Source: Muraenolepis orangiensis (lineage: Eukaryota > Chordata > Actinopteri > Gadiformes > Muraenolepididae). From it: a DNA stretch of 64,000 bases. The DNA lies in NCBI GenBank assembly GCA_027704905.1, contig CM051002.1, positions 4,443,351-4,507,350 on the forward strand, given 5' to 3'. Of the stretch, positions 13,083 to 27,909 are shown piece by piece (the first letter of the stretch is position 1; each line of letters starts with the position of its first letter). The notes under the pieces were generated by a model. It had not been told where the DNA came from and ran no database searches. It worked only from the letters and a program-made list of their open reading frames with translations. The position numbers were made by a program, and so were the translations under genes.

Positions 13083-13241
13083 AAGATTCAAGATTCAAGA
13101 TTCAAGATTCAAGATTCAAGATTCAAGATGTTTTTTATTAACCATGTTGTAACAAGTACAATGGAATGCCTACTCCCCCATTCCCTCCCGGAGTATGAAT
13201 TCACGACAACAAAACTATACTAAACTATACAATACTATACT
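13083..13241 (-). mobile_element. LINE family B 3' tail
   Basis: The left end is seven copies of TTCAAGA-type tail. It is followed by ACAAGTACAATGGAATGCC, CTCCCCCATTCCCTCCCGGAGTATGAATTC and an ACTATAC-rich stretch. It lies head to head with the next element. Confidence 0.75.
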
Positions 13242-13587
13242 ATACCAGGTTCAAGGACAGATGTAATCAACAGGCAGTGCACCAACTAAACTGCTAGTAG
13301 TGCTGCCACTATAATAACATTGTTATTAAAATTTCACTATCATACTTTCTGGACTCATTACAGTTATTGCACTGTGCTGCACTGTACTGCACTGTATTCA
13401 TAATGCGGTTTGACACATACAAATGTTTTTTAATGCGTTTTGCACAGTTCTAAACATGTTTATATCATCCGTAATCACATTATCACACGTCACATTATTG
13501 TTATTTTTATTGTTATTTGTATTGTGTACAGTCTTGTGCTAGTATAGTGTCGTATAGAGTAAGTATAATACATAGTATAGTATATAG

Positions 13588-13960
13588 CAGTGGCGAACCG
13601 TGTCTATCACAACTGGACCTTCTGTAGACCAATGCAGTGAGTCGGGATTGTCCTGTTCTGTTCCCCCATATGTTTTTATCCGTTTTAGGGCGGAAAATGT
13701 CCTTTCCACAGATGCAGTGGTGACGGGGATCATTAAAACTTTTTTATAATGTCCATCTTTTCACTGAATGGTCGTCTTGAAAAGGGTACTAACAACAATT
13801 CCGCAACAACATCATCGTCACCTGTTGCCATTTCGACGTCAAAAACCTACGTAGAAAAAAAACAACGTAGCACTACGCTACGCTAGGTTTCGAGCCAGTG
13901 AACCTTCTAGCGCACTATGGACCTGTGGGGAAATCTGAAAGAATACACGCTTAACCACTG
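13588..13960 (-). mobile_element. 373-bp hAT deletion derivative with TIRs and TSD
   Basis: The ends read CAGTGGCGAACCGTGT on the + strand at 13588 and CAGTGGTTAAGCGTGT on the minus strand from 13960 (13 of 16 identical). They are flanked by GTATATAG (13580-13587) and GTATATAT (13961-13968), a 7 of 8 match to the 8-bp duplication hAT transposases make. The interior keeps only the end of the transposase gene. Confidence 0.75.
13640..13733 (-). pseudogene. hAT transposase C-terminal (dimerisation) remnant
   Basis: The minus-strand frame opens PVTTASVERTFSALKRIKTY, the hallmark of the hAT C-terminal dimerisation region. It soon degenerates. The zinc finger and catalytic DDE segments are absent. 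The usual follow-on block ending in LLSIE is not recognisable. Confidence 0.8.
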
Positions 13961-14066
13961 GTATATATTGTTCAATTGTAGTAAATTCATATTGCGGGAG
14001 GGAATGGGGAGTAAGCATTCCATTGTACTTGTTGCAATGGCAATGCAATTCATGAATCTTGATTAT

Positions 14067-15180
14067 GCTAAACAGGTTATGAATACACACATGTGTGTGT
14101 GTGGACATCTTGGTTTTCCATGGAATTACTCACATGTTGGTTTGGAATATATGGAAACATATACCTATATATGATATATGTTACCATATATTGTGAGAAA
14201 TAACCCGCAGCCACCCCTCTCCTGTCATCCGCTACTGTTTACCTGTTTACACAAAACCACTCTGTAACCTCCGAGGTCGGAGGCAGCGGAGGCAGATGCC
14301 ACTGCTTTAGCCTCCCAGACTCCTGCTCCTCTTTGTTCTCCCGTCTGTGTGTGTCTCTCCCTGGAGACCAAATTGTTTTATAGAGACCCGATAGAAGAGT
14401 CCTTTGAATCATGGATGAGTGGGTTGTATTGGTTTAAATATTACAGTGTTTTACCATGCGGTTTGAACAGAGGGAGAAGAAGGACTGGGGTGCAACAAAG
14501 AGAAGAAAGGTAACAAATAAATGCCACGTGGCGTCAGTTCCAGCCAGGAAGGCTTGTGGACTGTGCAGAAAGAGTGGAGCTTTTTAATTAATTAGCACGG
14601 ATTGATATCATAAATCCGTGAGCCACAAGGTCGTGAACTCTAAAAGCAAAGTTGATGTAATTGAATAAAAAGAGCCATGGGTGAAATGTCTCTGCTTGAA
14701 AGATACAATTACCTGACGCCTGGTGAAATAGAAAGAGATGAGATAAATCAATCCTAGACGTCAGCCAATTACGCCTCCTTTGTGTTCGGTCCAGTATCGG
14801 GGGGTGGGTGGGGGGTGGGGCGGGGGGCGGGGGGGGTGCAGGTCTCCCTGCTGGTTATCTAGAGAAATATGCCTTAGCTGGACCCAATTTTCATCTTCTG
14901 CAAAGGAATAATTAGCAGAATCAGAGCTTTTTTGAGTGTATGTGTGTATCTGTGTCTGTGTGTGTGCTTCATTCTGGGAGCACCATGTACATGTGTAATA
15001 AGACTCAGGGGTCTGCCTCTCTCTCTTTTGGCGGCTTGGACCGAAAAATTTCAAATATGTTATACATCCCAAAATGATATTACATATGATTATTAAGTAT
15101 TGTTGTTGCCCGGTGTGTTTCATACTTCTGTCCCTGTCTTCTGGTTTCGGTTGTGTCTGTAATGTTAAAGTTTATTCTCT
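14067..15180. other. Cadherin intron, no gene seen
   Basis: Mostly unique sequence with a G-rich stretch (14790-14840). Frames of up to 120 codons on the minus strand show no recognisable domain. Confidence 0.6.
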
Positions 15181-15189
15181 TTGTCCTTG

Positions 15190-15585
15190 CAAAGGGCCCA
15201 ACAACGCCTGTATTTCCTCAGGCGTCTGAAGAAATTCAGCATGGGCCCCCGCATCCTGAGAACATTCTATAACGGCACCATCGAGAGTGTTCTTAGAGGG
15301 TGTATCACCGCCTGGTACGGGAACTGCACTGCACTGGAGCGCAGAGCGCTTCAAAGGGTGGTGCGGACGGCCCAGTATATCGTTGGAGGGGAGCTCCTCT
15401 CCCACCTGGATATTTCCAATCAGCGGTGTGTGGCCAAGGCCAAACGCATCATAAAGACATTGCCCACCGAACTGTACTCACTGTTACCGTCAGGCAGGCG
15501 ATACCGCAGTATCAAGTGCCGTACAAATAGGCTTAGAGATAGCTTCCACAGTCAGGCCATCAGGCTGCTGAACAAGGGCGTATAG
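15190..15585 (+). pseudogene. LINE family A RT C-terminus
   Basis: The frame reads AQQRLYFLRRLKKFSMGPRI, TFYNGTIESVLRGCITAWYG, then VVRTAQYIVGG, LLPSGRRYRSIKCRTNRLRD and SFHSQAIRLLNKGV before the stop. This is the post-catalytic end of an L2-like (jockey superfamily) polyprotein. No endonuclease or RT active site is present. The frame itself is unbroken, so this is a fairly young copy. Confidence 0.85.
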
Positions 15586-15835
15586 CATATAACAATGTAT
15601 ATTTTATTACATTGATTTATATATACATATTGCTGTTTTCTGTGCTGATATTTAGAATTTTATCAATTGCATTTTTATTTTTTATTTTTTATTTTTATTT
15701 TTATTTTTAACTTTATTCTATTTTTATTCTATTTTTATCTATTTCTATCTTATATTATAACTGCTGTCTGTCGTCGGGTTTTGCACACATCACTGCTTTA
15801 TACTGCTATAAACTTGACTTGACTTGACTTGAAGA
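15190..15835 (+). mobile_element. 5'-truncated LINE family A copy
   Basis: It begins abruptly inside the RT C-terminal coding region and runs through a 3' UTR (ACAATGTATATTTTATTACATTG, CTGCTGTCTGTCGTCGGG). It ends in a (CTTGA)n tail at 15808-15835. The same 3' end recurs at 17321 (-), 42691 (+), 56315 (+) and 59812 (-). Confidence 0.85.
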
Positions 15836-16399
15836 GTTGAGTTGGAGTTGCCGGGCTGAGATTGAGAGGGATTGTGTTTGTGCCTTGGATCCAATGCTGT
15901 CTGAAACCCTATTTTAGCTCCCCCCTCACTCACACACACACACACACACACTGTTTGGGATACTTGGGATATTTGTTGGGCTGTTTTTGTCAAAGTTTCT
16001 GACACAAATGGTGCTTGGCTGTTTTTGTTGTTTGTGGAAGTTGAATATTTTTTTTAAGTGTATCCGAACAGTGTACATGAACAAATGCACCAAGTAAAAG
16101 TCAACCTAGCATAGTGCTAGGATTTGACTAATATGTCCTATTTATGTCACATTTCAGTCTGTGTTGAAGTTTCTTTTCCAGAAGACAGCGAGTGTGTTTG
16201 CGTGCTGCACAACCTGTAGCATATTTTCCTTAGCAGAAACAGGCTGAAAGATCGACTCTTGAGTCAAAGAGATTAGCCAAGAACAACACACCATTTAAAT
16301 CGCTGGTGGTGTAACAAAGCTCTGTGTTTCCCACCGAATCTACTCAGAAGCAGCTGTCCTTTTATCTAATCAATTTCTCTGCAAAAAAAAAAAAAAACA

Positions 16400-16620
16400 C
16401 ATATGACTTGCGACTTGTTCGACCTTCACTGAAATCAACCAAGCATCGCTCTTCCAAGACCCAGCTCTTCACGGCTCTGGCTCCACAGTGGTGGAATGAA
16501 CTCCCGTCTCATGTCAGGACGGCAGAGTCCCTCGCCAGCTTCCGCAAGAGACTCAAGACCCACCTGTTCAGAGTCCACCTGGACTCTCCATGAACCCTCC
16601 TTCTCCTTTGTGAACCCCTA
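16400..16620 (+). pseudogene. LINE family C C-terminal fragment
   Basis: The frame contains LRLVRPSLKSTKHRSSKTQL, ALAPQWWNELPSHVRTAESL and ASFRKRLKTHLFRVHLDSP, then a stop. It matches the last residues of L2/CR1-like LINE polyproteins. An A-run at 16383-16396 lies just upstream. No tail repeat is evident. Confidence 0.75.
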
Positions 16621-17320
16621 AGTACTGACATTAATAGCTCTTAGCATCTTATCAAAGTATGGTCCGACGTTCAGTTGATAGCTCCACTTTCTTTCGGCTT
16701 TCATTGCTTCAGAAGTTCTCTCGACTGCAGCACTCCTTGCTTCGTCATGAACTAAAGCTCCTCTTCCCGGCCGCCGGTCAGGCCAGGGGAAGAGGCTTAC
16801 ATTTTTTTGGGCCGGAGGCCAAATTGTGGACTGCAGAGAGAAGCAGAACGTGAACTGGCGACATCAGGATGGTCTCAAGGCTACTCTTGCTCATAAGGTG
16901 GTACAGAAACCTCAAAGGAGCTTGCTTTGGCAAAGCGTTACTTACGCTAGATATCCATGTACACCTATAGACTGCTCATACAGACCTAATTTCTGACGGA
17001 GAAGATGATAACTAATATACATCCCAACCTCCTCCCCTTCTCCCCTTCCACACACACACGCACACACACATATATACACATGTATAGCATTTGAACTGGC
17101 ATCTACATAAGCATCACAGCGGGTTACTGTCACATGCGTAGCATGTCAAATCCGCCCTGCCACATTAGCTTGGCTAATGAGGACCAGTGGCACCAGCTCT
17201 CTTATCTGCTGTTGTGAAACAGCGCCGGAGAATCTGAATAGATAAGCGCCCTCTGAAGCCTTTGACACCGCGGCAAGTTTGATCTTCATTCTGAGATTTT
17301 TTTTGTGGGGGTGAGGATGT
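16621..17320. other. Cadherin intron, no gene seen
   Basis: The moderately GC-rich segment 16659-16853 has a 64-codon frame without recognisable similarity. The remainder is unique sequence with one short CA tract (17051-17070). Confidence 0.5.
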
Positions 17321-17567
17321 GTTCAAGTCAAGTCAAGTCAAGTCAAGTTTATTATCACTTCACAGTTTACACAAGTATAAAGCAGTGGTGTGAAAATCTT
17401 ATGTGCAATACCCGATGACAGACAGCAGTTATAAAAATAAGATCAAAATAGATAAAATAATAATTTATAATAATAAAAATAAAAATGCAATTTATAAAAT
17501 GCAATATATCGGCACAGAAAAGAGCAATATGTATATATAAATCAATGTAATAAAATATACATTGTGA
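17321..17567 (-). mobile_element. LINE family A 3' tail
   Basis: The left end is (TCAAG)n, followed by TTTATTATCACTTCACAGTTTACACAAGTATAAAGCAGTG and GACAGACAGCAGTTATAAAAATAA. This is the reverse complement of the family A 3' UTR. It is truncated before any coding sequence. Confidence 0.85.
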
Positions 17568-18956
17568 TGGGGCTGAGGCATTAGTGATCTGAGTCTGATG
17601 GAGGTGGGTGCTTTAAAAGAGACAGAGGTTCACATCTTCACACATCATCATCATCATCATCATCATCATCCATCATCTGATTGTATGATTTGGCATTAAG
17701 TGCTTGCTACAAGTATATGGTAGACTGGTAGATGGTGTCCACTGCTTCCAATACATCCAATACATACTTTGTTGGCTGTCATTTTAGGTTTTTAAATTTT
17801 CCTCTTTCTGATATAAGGGAGTGTATAAAGAAGAAGAGAAGAGCTCTGTTTGCAAAAAGGATGGACAGGATTTCATATGAATTGAATGTAGTGGTTATCT
17901 ACTGTAATTAGCCAGAACACGTGAAATGATGCCCCCACAGAGGACTTGACCTCCCTAACCAATCAACATCCGGCCTACGATATTGACAATGTGTTGGTCC
18001 AATGATAATTTCTAAATGTTATCTTGAATTCTCTACCCCTTTGACTGTATGTGAGTGTACTGGCGAGAGGAGCCCTCCAGTAGCCATTTAAATGGCATGT
18101 GGCAGAAGTGTCTGCTGCATTTGGCACGTGAACAAGGACCTCGCCGACCCGGACAAAGGCACAGCCACCTCAGCACAGCACCAACCATTTCCCGGCAGCA
18201 GCGGCGGTCGCTAATGGAGTCCAGCGGAGGACGCGGGTGGCAGCGCAGCAACATGTATGAGCAACCGCCTGTGGCTAGCCACCCCTGCACACAGCCCGCA
18301 ACAGCCCAGGTCCTGCTGCACCTCCACCAGCCAGCACAGCAGTCCAATACCCCATGCTCCAGGTAGAAGGTGGGGGAGGTGGAGGGGAGATGCCTCATCG
18401 CCCTGGTGGAGAGTAGCCTTACCGGGGGCTGTTGGCGGGCCCTTAAAGGAGCTACCACGCAGTCTAGCTGCCAGTCCAGGGACATATCCCTGGGCAGCAG
18501 CCCATGCCTCCGGTCTCCAGGAAGGAGGAGGAAGGTGGGTTGGCCGTCACACTGGGGAGGTGTGTGGACAATGGGGTGGGGGGTTGTTTTATATTTATTA
18601 CTATTGTTTATATCTTTTTTAGATGGGGGCGGGGGGGGGGTTTCATTTAGTGTTGGAGGTATGTGGAGTGTGTGTGGTTGGTGGCTGGTTGAAGCAGCCT
18701 CATCTGGCCCCAGTCAGACTGTGATGGTTGGGGGCTGGTGAGGCTGCACACCTGTGGGTCCTCCAATCAAGGCCCACAGGTTAAACCAGCCACCACCACA
18801 CACTAATATTCAATACTGCTTCAACAAATTTTGAAACGCTGTATTTTATGATATGATTATGATATATGTTCCATCTATCTGTAGATACAATCATAATATA
18901 ATGATTCACATCGTCTGCATGTTGGAAAGCAGCCATCCTCTGACAACCTTGAAGTT

Positions 18957-18958
<2 letters not shown>
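17568..18958. other. (CAT)n tract and an unrecognised GC-rich interval
   Basis: A (CAT)10 tract lies at 17643-17676. The interval 18050-18560 is clearly more GC-rich than its surroundings and open in several frames on both strands, but none gives a recognisable domain. 18748-18780 ends in an 8-bp inverted repeat (CCTGTGGG and CCCACAGG). A transposon fragment of unknown family is my best guess for 18050-18800. Confidence 0.4.

Positions 18959-19046
<88 letters not shown>
18959..19046. repeat. (CA)n microsatellite
   Basis: This is an essentially pure CA tract of about 87 bp. Confidence 0.95.
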
Positions 19047-19228
19047 TTTGTCATTTTTACATTTTGTTAGGGGGGGTTGGGGATGGTGTTAGATTTGCAG
19101 ATGCGGCGGGAGACTTAAGGGGTCGGGTCACATTAGTTATAGATAAAAATAGAATGGGGTGATTGTGCTTGAGGGAGCTGAAACGTGCTGCTATATAAAC
19201 TCCCCCACCCACCCCCTCCACTGTGTGT

Positions 19229-20346
<1,118 letters not shown>

Positions 20347-20348
<2 letters not shown>

Positions 20349-21032
20349 AAAACATGTCTCTCTCTGTGGGATGAACCAAATAAAGTCAACAAGATGCATA
20401 ATATTTCATCACTAACTCTCTCTTCCTTCATTATGTAACGCCGTATTAAAAAGCAACGCAGCGGCTTCTAAGTGATGACTTTGGCTTTGCTTTAGACGTC
20501 TCTCCCTTCATCTGCGTGGGTGTGTGTTTTATTTATTTATTTATGTTTTGCCAACGGGGTGGTTCCGTTCCGAATGGGGAATTAATAACTCCAAGGCCCC
20601 TCCTCTTCTTTCAACACACGGCTGCCCTCCTGCAAAGCATAACAAACCCAGAAACAGAACAGAAACCAGGAGAAGAGGATCTATGTCATAGAACAGGCCT
20701 GCATATTTCATGTTGGACACGGTTTGTTTTTGTTTGTTTTGTCGTTTTTTTCTCCCAAATGAGTTGGGTTCTGCGGAGGCCCCCGGAAGGGAAGCAGGTT
20801 TTTTCTGGGTCCTCTGAATTCGTATGGATCCACTTGACTCACTCCGGGGCCACCGGTACAGATGAGAGCAGGAGGAGGCGACTGAGTGAGCAAAAAAGGG
20901 AGGCTCTGCACTCCCGTCCTTCTGGAAAACCCGGCCCAAAATACACACCGAATTACTACTACTTTTTGTTAGAGACATTCTCTCCTATTAGGCAACACAC
21001 ATGCACACAGACACGCACGCTGGCGCCCACAG
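20347..21032. other. Cadherin intron, no supported gene
   Basis: A long frame starts at 20516 and runs into the CA tract, but it has no recognisable domain and its length is sustained by the repeat. A retained or lost cadherin exon was looked for here and not found. Confidence 0.5.
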
Positions 21033-21805
<773 letters not shown>

Positions 21806-22190
21806 AGATTCAAGATTCAAGATTCAAGAATTGTATTTTCAATGGAATGCTTACTCCCCATTCCCTCCCACAGTATGACATTCTAGAACACAATACTAGA
21901 AAAATACTATAAATGAACATAAAAAGAACAATATAGTGGATTGATGAATGATATGGGTGTTAAATATATTTTTTAAGCATTTTTAAATGCCAGTAGTGCA
22001 GCAGCATCATGAATACAGTGCAGTACAGTGCAGTAACTGTAATGAGTCCAGAAAGTCCAGCAAAGTATGATAGTGTGATGTTAATGACAATGACATATTT
22101 GTGGCAGCACTCCTAGAAGTTCAGTAGGCGCACTGCTTGTTGATAACAACTATCCATGAAGCTGGTTGTCCTTGTACGGATTCTGCGTAA
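21806..22190 (-). mobile_element. LINE family B 3' region
   Basis: The (GATTCAA)n tail end is followed by GGAATGCTTACTCCCCATTCCCTCCCACAGTATGA. The inner part is CAGTAGTGCAGCAGCATCATGAATACAGTGCAG, AATGAGTCCAGAAAGTCCAG and GGCAGCACTCCTAGAAGTTC, the reverse complement of the 38555 copy. It is one of the longer family B copies in the window. Confidence 0.8.
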
Positions 22191-22699
22191 CCGGCGACGT
22201 TGTGTTATTCATTCCCATTTGAGGACAGGGTGTGCCCTAACCCAAAAGCGAGTGCAGAGGACATTACCCAGAATCACATGGCCATGTTAAACATTGCAGA
22301 TCCCGGTGTCTAATCAATCAGGAGCAAGTTGTAACGTTTTCTCTTGTTTTGAATCCCAGAGACACAAATTGGCGCCCAGAAGTCAATAATAGCAGTTTGG
22401 CCAATATATTTTGATATGTACTAGCAGAGAGCAAAGCACCTCATCAAGGCATTGATGGACAGGCTGAGCAGCAGGTTTCCCGGGTCTCTGCCAGTCATCA
22501 TGTGGACTGTAACATGGGGGGGAAGGGGGGGGAGACGGACAGCAGTGACGGACAGCAGTGTGCTAACAGTTATCTCCTGGTGATAGGAGCAGATGGCAGA
22601 GTCAGTGTGAGGCCAGACTCCACAGTAGTGGGTTGAAACCTTGTGGTGTCGCAGCGCCGATCTGAGAGCCTGCTCTGCTGTTTCTGCTGTTTCTGCTCT

Positions 22700-24079
<1,380 letters not shown>

Positions 24080-24222
24080 TACAGTACATATCATCCATCA
24101 GTCACTTTATTTTTATTTTTATTGGTCTTTTTTTTAGTACAGTGTTTTAGAAAATTCATACTACGGGAGGAAATAAGCGGGGAGTAAGCATTCCATTGTA
24201 CACCTTGAATCTTGAATCTTGG
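24080..24222 (+). mobile_element. LINE family B 3' tail
   Basis: ATCATCCATCAGTCACTTTATTTTTATT, AAATTCATACTACGGGAGG, GGGGAGTAAGCATTCCATTGTACACC and (TTGAATC)2 identify the family B end. It is heavily truncated. Confidence 0.7.
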
Positions 24223-24364
24223 CTTTGTGGAACCCAGCGTCTTCCAGTGCATTTATAACACACAGTGATCAGGAGGCATTAGCTCTTCACTGGCGGGTTG
24301 GCTGCAGCTCCGATCTACTTTAAGTTTAACACTGCTTTTATTTCAGTGCTAAGTGCCTCTTGAG

Positions 24365-24540
24365 CTCGGGGGGGGGGGGGGGGGGGGGGTCAGCAGGTCG
24401 TCTGGCAACAGAAAGGTTACGTGTTCAATTTCCCCCGGCTCATTCCGAGGGGGAGGTTAGAAGGTTATGAAGGTTATAAAGCTTTGAGGTTATAAAGGTG
24501 CTGTGTGCAGTCCATTCACCATCGTAAAACGCTCCTCTGA
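24365..24540 (+). mobile_element. Possible second tRNA-derived SINE type
   Basis: After a G-run, TCAGCAGGTCGTCTGGCAAC and GGTTACGTGTTCAATTTCC resemble degenerate A and B boxes. The 3' part ends AAAGGTGCTGTGTGCAGTCC-ATTCACCATC. A similar end recurs at 25845-25905. Confidence 0.4.
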
Positions 24541-25010
24541 GTGTGAAAATGTTGATTTTCTGCACGTATTCCTCAGCTTCCTTATAGTCCCCATACGTCT
24601 TTCCTGGCTTTCAATCACATGTAAGGACGTCTTTCCAGTGTGTTGTTATTAAGTCGGCACTTGCATGGACATGTGTTGTTTCAGTGCTGTTTTGTGCTCT
24701 CAAGTGATGAGAAAATAAACTGTGCTAAGTACAATATTACAGTCCCTAGTATCTTCCTATGGACCAGGGGGCGCTGGGATTGAAATCCTATTACCCGTTA
24801 AACAGATGGCCCCTTGTGTTTCAAATTTGCGTGATTGTTTCTAAAAATAAGTTATTGACGCGAGAAAAAACTAAACAGAACGGCATTGAACACTGTCGCC
24901 TGAAATCCCAAGATAAACCACTCTACAAATTGTCTTTGTTGTTTGCTGATAAAAACAACATAAAATAGCGACTATGAGATGTGTATCACTAGACTTCATT
25001 ATACCTTATG

Positions 25011-25018
25011 CACGCACG

Positions 25019-25070
<52 letters not shown>
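25011..25070. repeat. (CA)n microsatellite
   Basis: CACG then CA tract. A second C-run plus CA tract lies at 25170-25228. Confidence 0.9.
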
Positions 25071-25071
<1 letters not shown>

Positions 25072-25180
25072 TCCTTGCTATAGTATGCATGCATAGTATG
25101 CATGGCAGACGAGGCTCCCTCGTCAAATTACCATCCTCATCGGTGTGGATTTAGAGTAATTGTCTATTCCCCCCCCCCCC

Positions 25181-25221
<41 letters not shown>

Positions 25222-25228
25222 ACACACG

Positions 25229-25829
25229 CTTGGCATGTGTGAAAGCGCGCAGGGTTAAAGTTGAACACCCATCACATAAGCACCTCCTCCTCCTCTCCGT
25301 CGGCCCGCTTACAGGTCAGTTACACTGAAACGAAGGGACGATCAACCGGACGATAATATGCATGTCACTGCTGAAAAAAACAAAAAAAACTGAGAATAAT
25401 GCTTGTGAAGAAATAAATAGCAATTAATAATAAGTTGTGCTTTTAAACTCATGCGCTGACAGGGAAACTCACTCTGTTGTACGCATATATTTGCCGCTTG
25501 AAGGCTTGTCTGGCAGAACATGAGCGGGGGTAGGAGCCTCGTAGCATCAGCAACCGCGTCTCCCTTGACCCTGTGTTTTTATTACATTTTATTTCTGTTG
25601 CATATTGCAACGCAACACATTCAAGCAACACAAGTTATTTCTTTATCGCCTTGCTATTTTAGCATTAATTTCATATTTTCCCTGCCGTCCACATACATTT
25701 CTGCTGTTGAATTTGGAGAAGATTGCCTCATCAAAGAGAAGAGAAAGAAACAGCTGAGTCGTACATGATGAACTCTGAATCAACTGGTCCTTTAGTTCCA
25801 GTCCGGTAAACAAACAACTATACATTTAT
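25229..25829. other. Cadherin intron, no gene seen
   Basis: Unique sequence. The 82-codon frame at 25520 has no recognisable domain. Confidence 0.6.
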
Positions 25830-25905
25830 GATCATAGACATCCCATATAGTGCTTTGTATAAAAGCACTATATAAAAGGCAGTCCATTTACCATCAAATC
25901 AACAG
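25830..25905 (+). mobile_element. SINE-like 3' end
   Basis: TAGTGCTTTGTATAAAAGCAC followed by TATATAAAAGGCAGTCC-ATTTACCATC resembles the end of the possible SINE at 24365. No tRNA head is visible. Confidence 0.35.
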
Positions 25906-26797
25906 GAAGAAATTGTTCATATGTTCTTGTAGGATTTGAGTGGCTAGTTTACATTCATAATGTGTATTGTTTCCTTCAAAAGTGAATGGTTGAATATGAA
26001 TGAGTTGTTGGTATAGACTGGTGTCATAATGTGATCCATACATCTTTATGTCACATGAGACTGGTCATTTTGACTGAGCAAACCTGATTGGTCAGATAGA
26101 CCTTCAGAACGTGATCAAATGAGCATGACCTAGCATCACCTAGCCGTGCTCAACACAAAATAATACTTGAAAACTATGATATTACTCTGCCATTGATTAG
26201 ACACACCACACGGCACTACTAGCTTCAAATGTGAAAAAAATTGGTCCCCAAAAAAAACAGGTTACAACTAGATGGAGCCAGCAACACGTTTTTTTGCGTT
26301 AATATGTGTACTATTTATTCTGTTTTCCATGATCTCCAGAACAGCATTTGCTTCGGGAACCCGCTGTCAGGCTTGATGGCGGAACAATGTGACGGTAAAC
26401 AATGTCTGAACGGCGCGATGTCGAAAGCTTTCCATCAACATATCCGGTCGGGTTAATAACGCAAGGGAAAAGAGTCCGACCCCCCAGCAGGAGGGGGGGT
26501 GGGTGGGAAGGGAGGGCGTCAGTCGTCAGTCATCACGACTGCAGACTGTAATTGGAGTAACGAAGATGAGACTGAAGGTTCACTGATCCGTCCCCACACA
26601 TCAAGCACTTCCTCTCCGCTCATTTGCGCATGAATCCAGCGATCCGATGTGATTGGCCGATAGCTTATTTACCTATAGCAGGCTTCTGAGTCTGTAACAA
26701 GGCGGGGGAATTGGTGTCTGTGGAGGCAACAACGTCATCTACATCTCGGATGACATATTGATACACAAATTGGACTCCATTAAACCTTTTAAATAAT
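25906..26797. other. Cadherin intron, no gene seen
   Basis: Unique sequence with a C/G-rich patch (26480-26515). A 71-codon frame at 26241 is unremarkable. Confidence 0.6.
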
Positions 26798-26990
26798 TAC
26801 ATTACATTACATTACAGTCATTTAGCAGAGGCTTTAGCACAAGTACGTTAAACAAAGGTAGGTAGGAGAACAACTCGTCACCAGAAGTCAAAAGTGCATT
26901 TAATTCCTAGCAAGTCTCCAAGAGCAAAACCAGTGCTCAGGTAAAAGTATAATAAGTTCATGGAAAAGGATTCACTCAGGATTTGAATCA
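26798..26990 (+). mobile_element. Fish interspersed repeat with (ATTAC)n head
   Basis: Four copies of ATTAC lead into AGTCATTTAGCAGAGGCTTTAGCACAAG. That sequence is close to a block met repeatedly in fish genomes (ATTTAGCAGACGCTTTTATC). The class is uncertain and it is non-coding. Confidence 0.5.
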
Positions 26991-27071
26991 CACATCCTGA
27001 GTGAGGAACACATGGTTAGGGGGGGGGGAATCGATGCTGTTGCATTCATAATCTCACCATTGACAAGACAT

Positions 27072-27371
27072 CAAGATTCAAGATTTTTACAGTGGAAAAG
27101 TACAGTGGAATTTTTACTCCCCATTTCCTCCCGCAGTAAGAATTTCCTACAATTTAACACTATATGCTATACTCTGTACTACTTTAATACTTTACAACAC
27201 TATACTATAACATTATTGAACACAAAAAAATATATATAAATATAAAGAACAATAAAAAGACGGATGGATGATATATTCATATGTTGGTTTGTGCAGAAAC
27301 AATTTACAAAGCATTTTACCGTGCCAGTAGTAAAGCAGCATCATGAATACAGTGAGAACAGGGCAGGAACA

Positions 27372-27380
<9 letters not shown>
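27072..27380 (-). mobile_element. LINE family B 3' region
   Basis: TCAAGATTCAAGA tail, TTTTACTCCCCATTTCCTCCCGCAGTAAGAATT, then AAAGAACAATAAAAAGACGG and GCCAGTAGTAAAGCAGCATCATGAATACAGTG. It ends in an AT tract (27370-27405). Confidence 0.75.
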
Positions 27381-27403
<23 letters not shown>

Positions 27404-27684
27404 AAAACTGTAGGTCAAATGTGGTATGTATAATATCTTTGAGCTTTTCAAACATCAAAACTTAGAAAGTCAAGGACTTTTAAATACTTTTTCACATGGC
27501 TTTTGTATAACCGAAACATCCAACAATGAACTCTTTTATTCATGAGTCCATGTAATGTTCCTACATGGCCTACATCAAGTATTCACTACTTTTTACTGCA
27601 ATATCTCACTTTGAGTTCACTTTGTTTGCGATGGGCCTCAATAGATGACCTCAGAGAACGACGCAATTCCAATTCTCATAATGC

Positions 27685-27874
<190 letters not shown>

Positions 27875-27909
27875 TTCTCCCCCTCTATGTCTCTAACCCT
27901 CTCTACCAG

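Larger units (their letters stand above)
13242..14066 (+). mobile_element. LINE family B 3' region, split by a hAT element
   Basis: From 13242 the sequence parallels the copy at 38555-38975: aggcagtgcac, ctgctagtagtgctgccac, a GCACTGTACTGCACTGTATTCAT block and TTATTGTTATTTGTATTGTG. It is then interrupted at 13588-13960. It resumes with ATTCATATTGCGGGAGGGAAT, GGGGAGTAAGCATTCCATTG and a GAATCTTGA tail. Confidence 0.75.

Noticed and set aside
13083..14066. Single twin-primed (5'-inverted) LINE
   Set aside because: Both halves carry the 3' tail, so they are two insertions in opposite orientation, not one inverted copy.
18033..18741. GC-rich frames on both strands (up to 150 codons)
   Set aside because: Several overlapping frames are open at once, none with a recognisable domain, start context or splice signals. 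Left as unrecognised.
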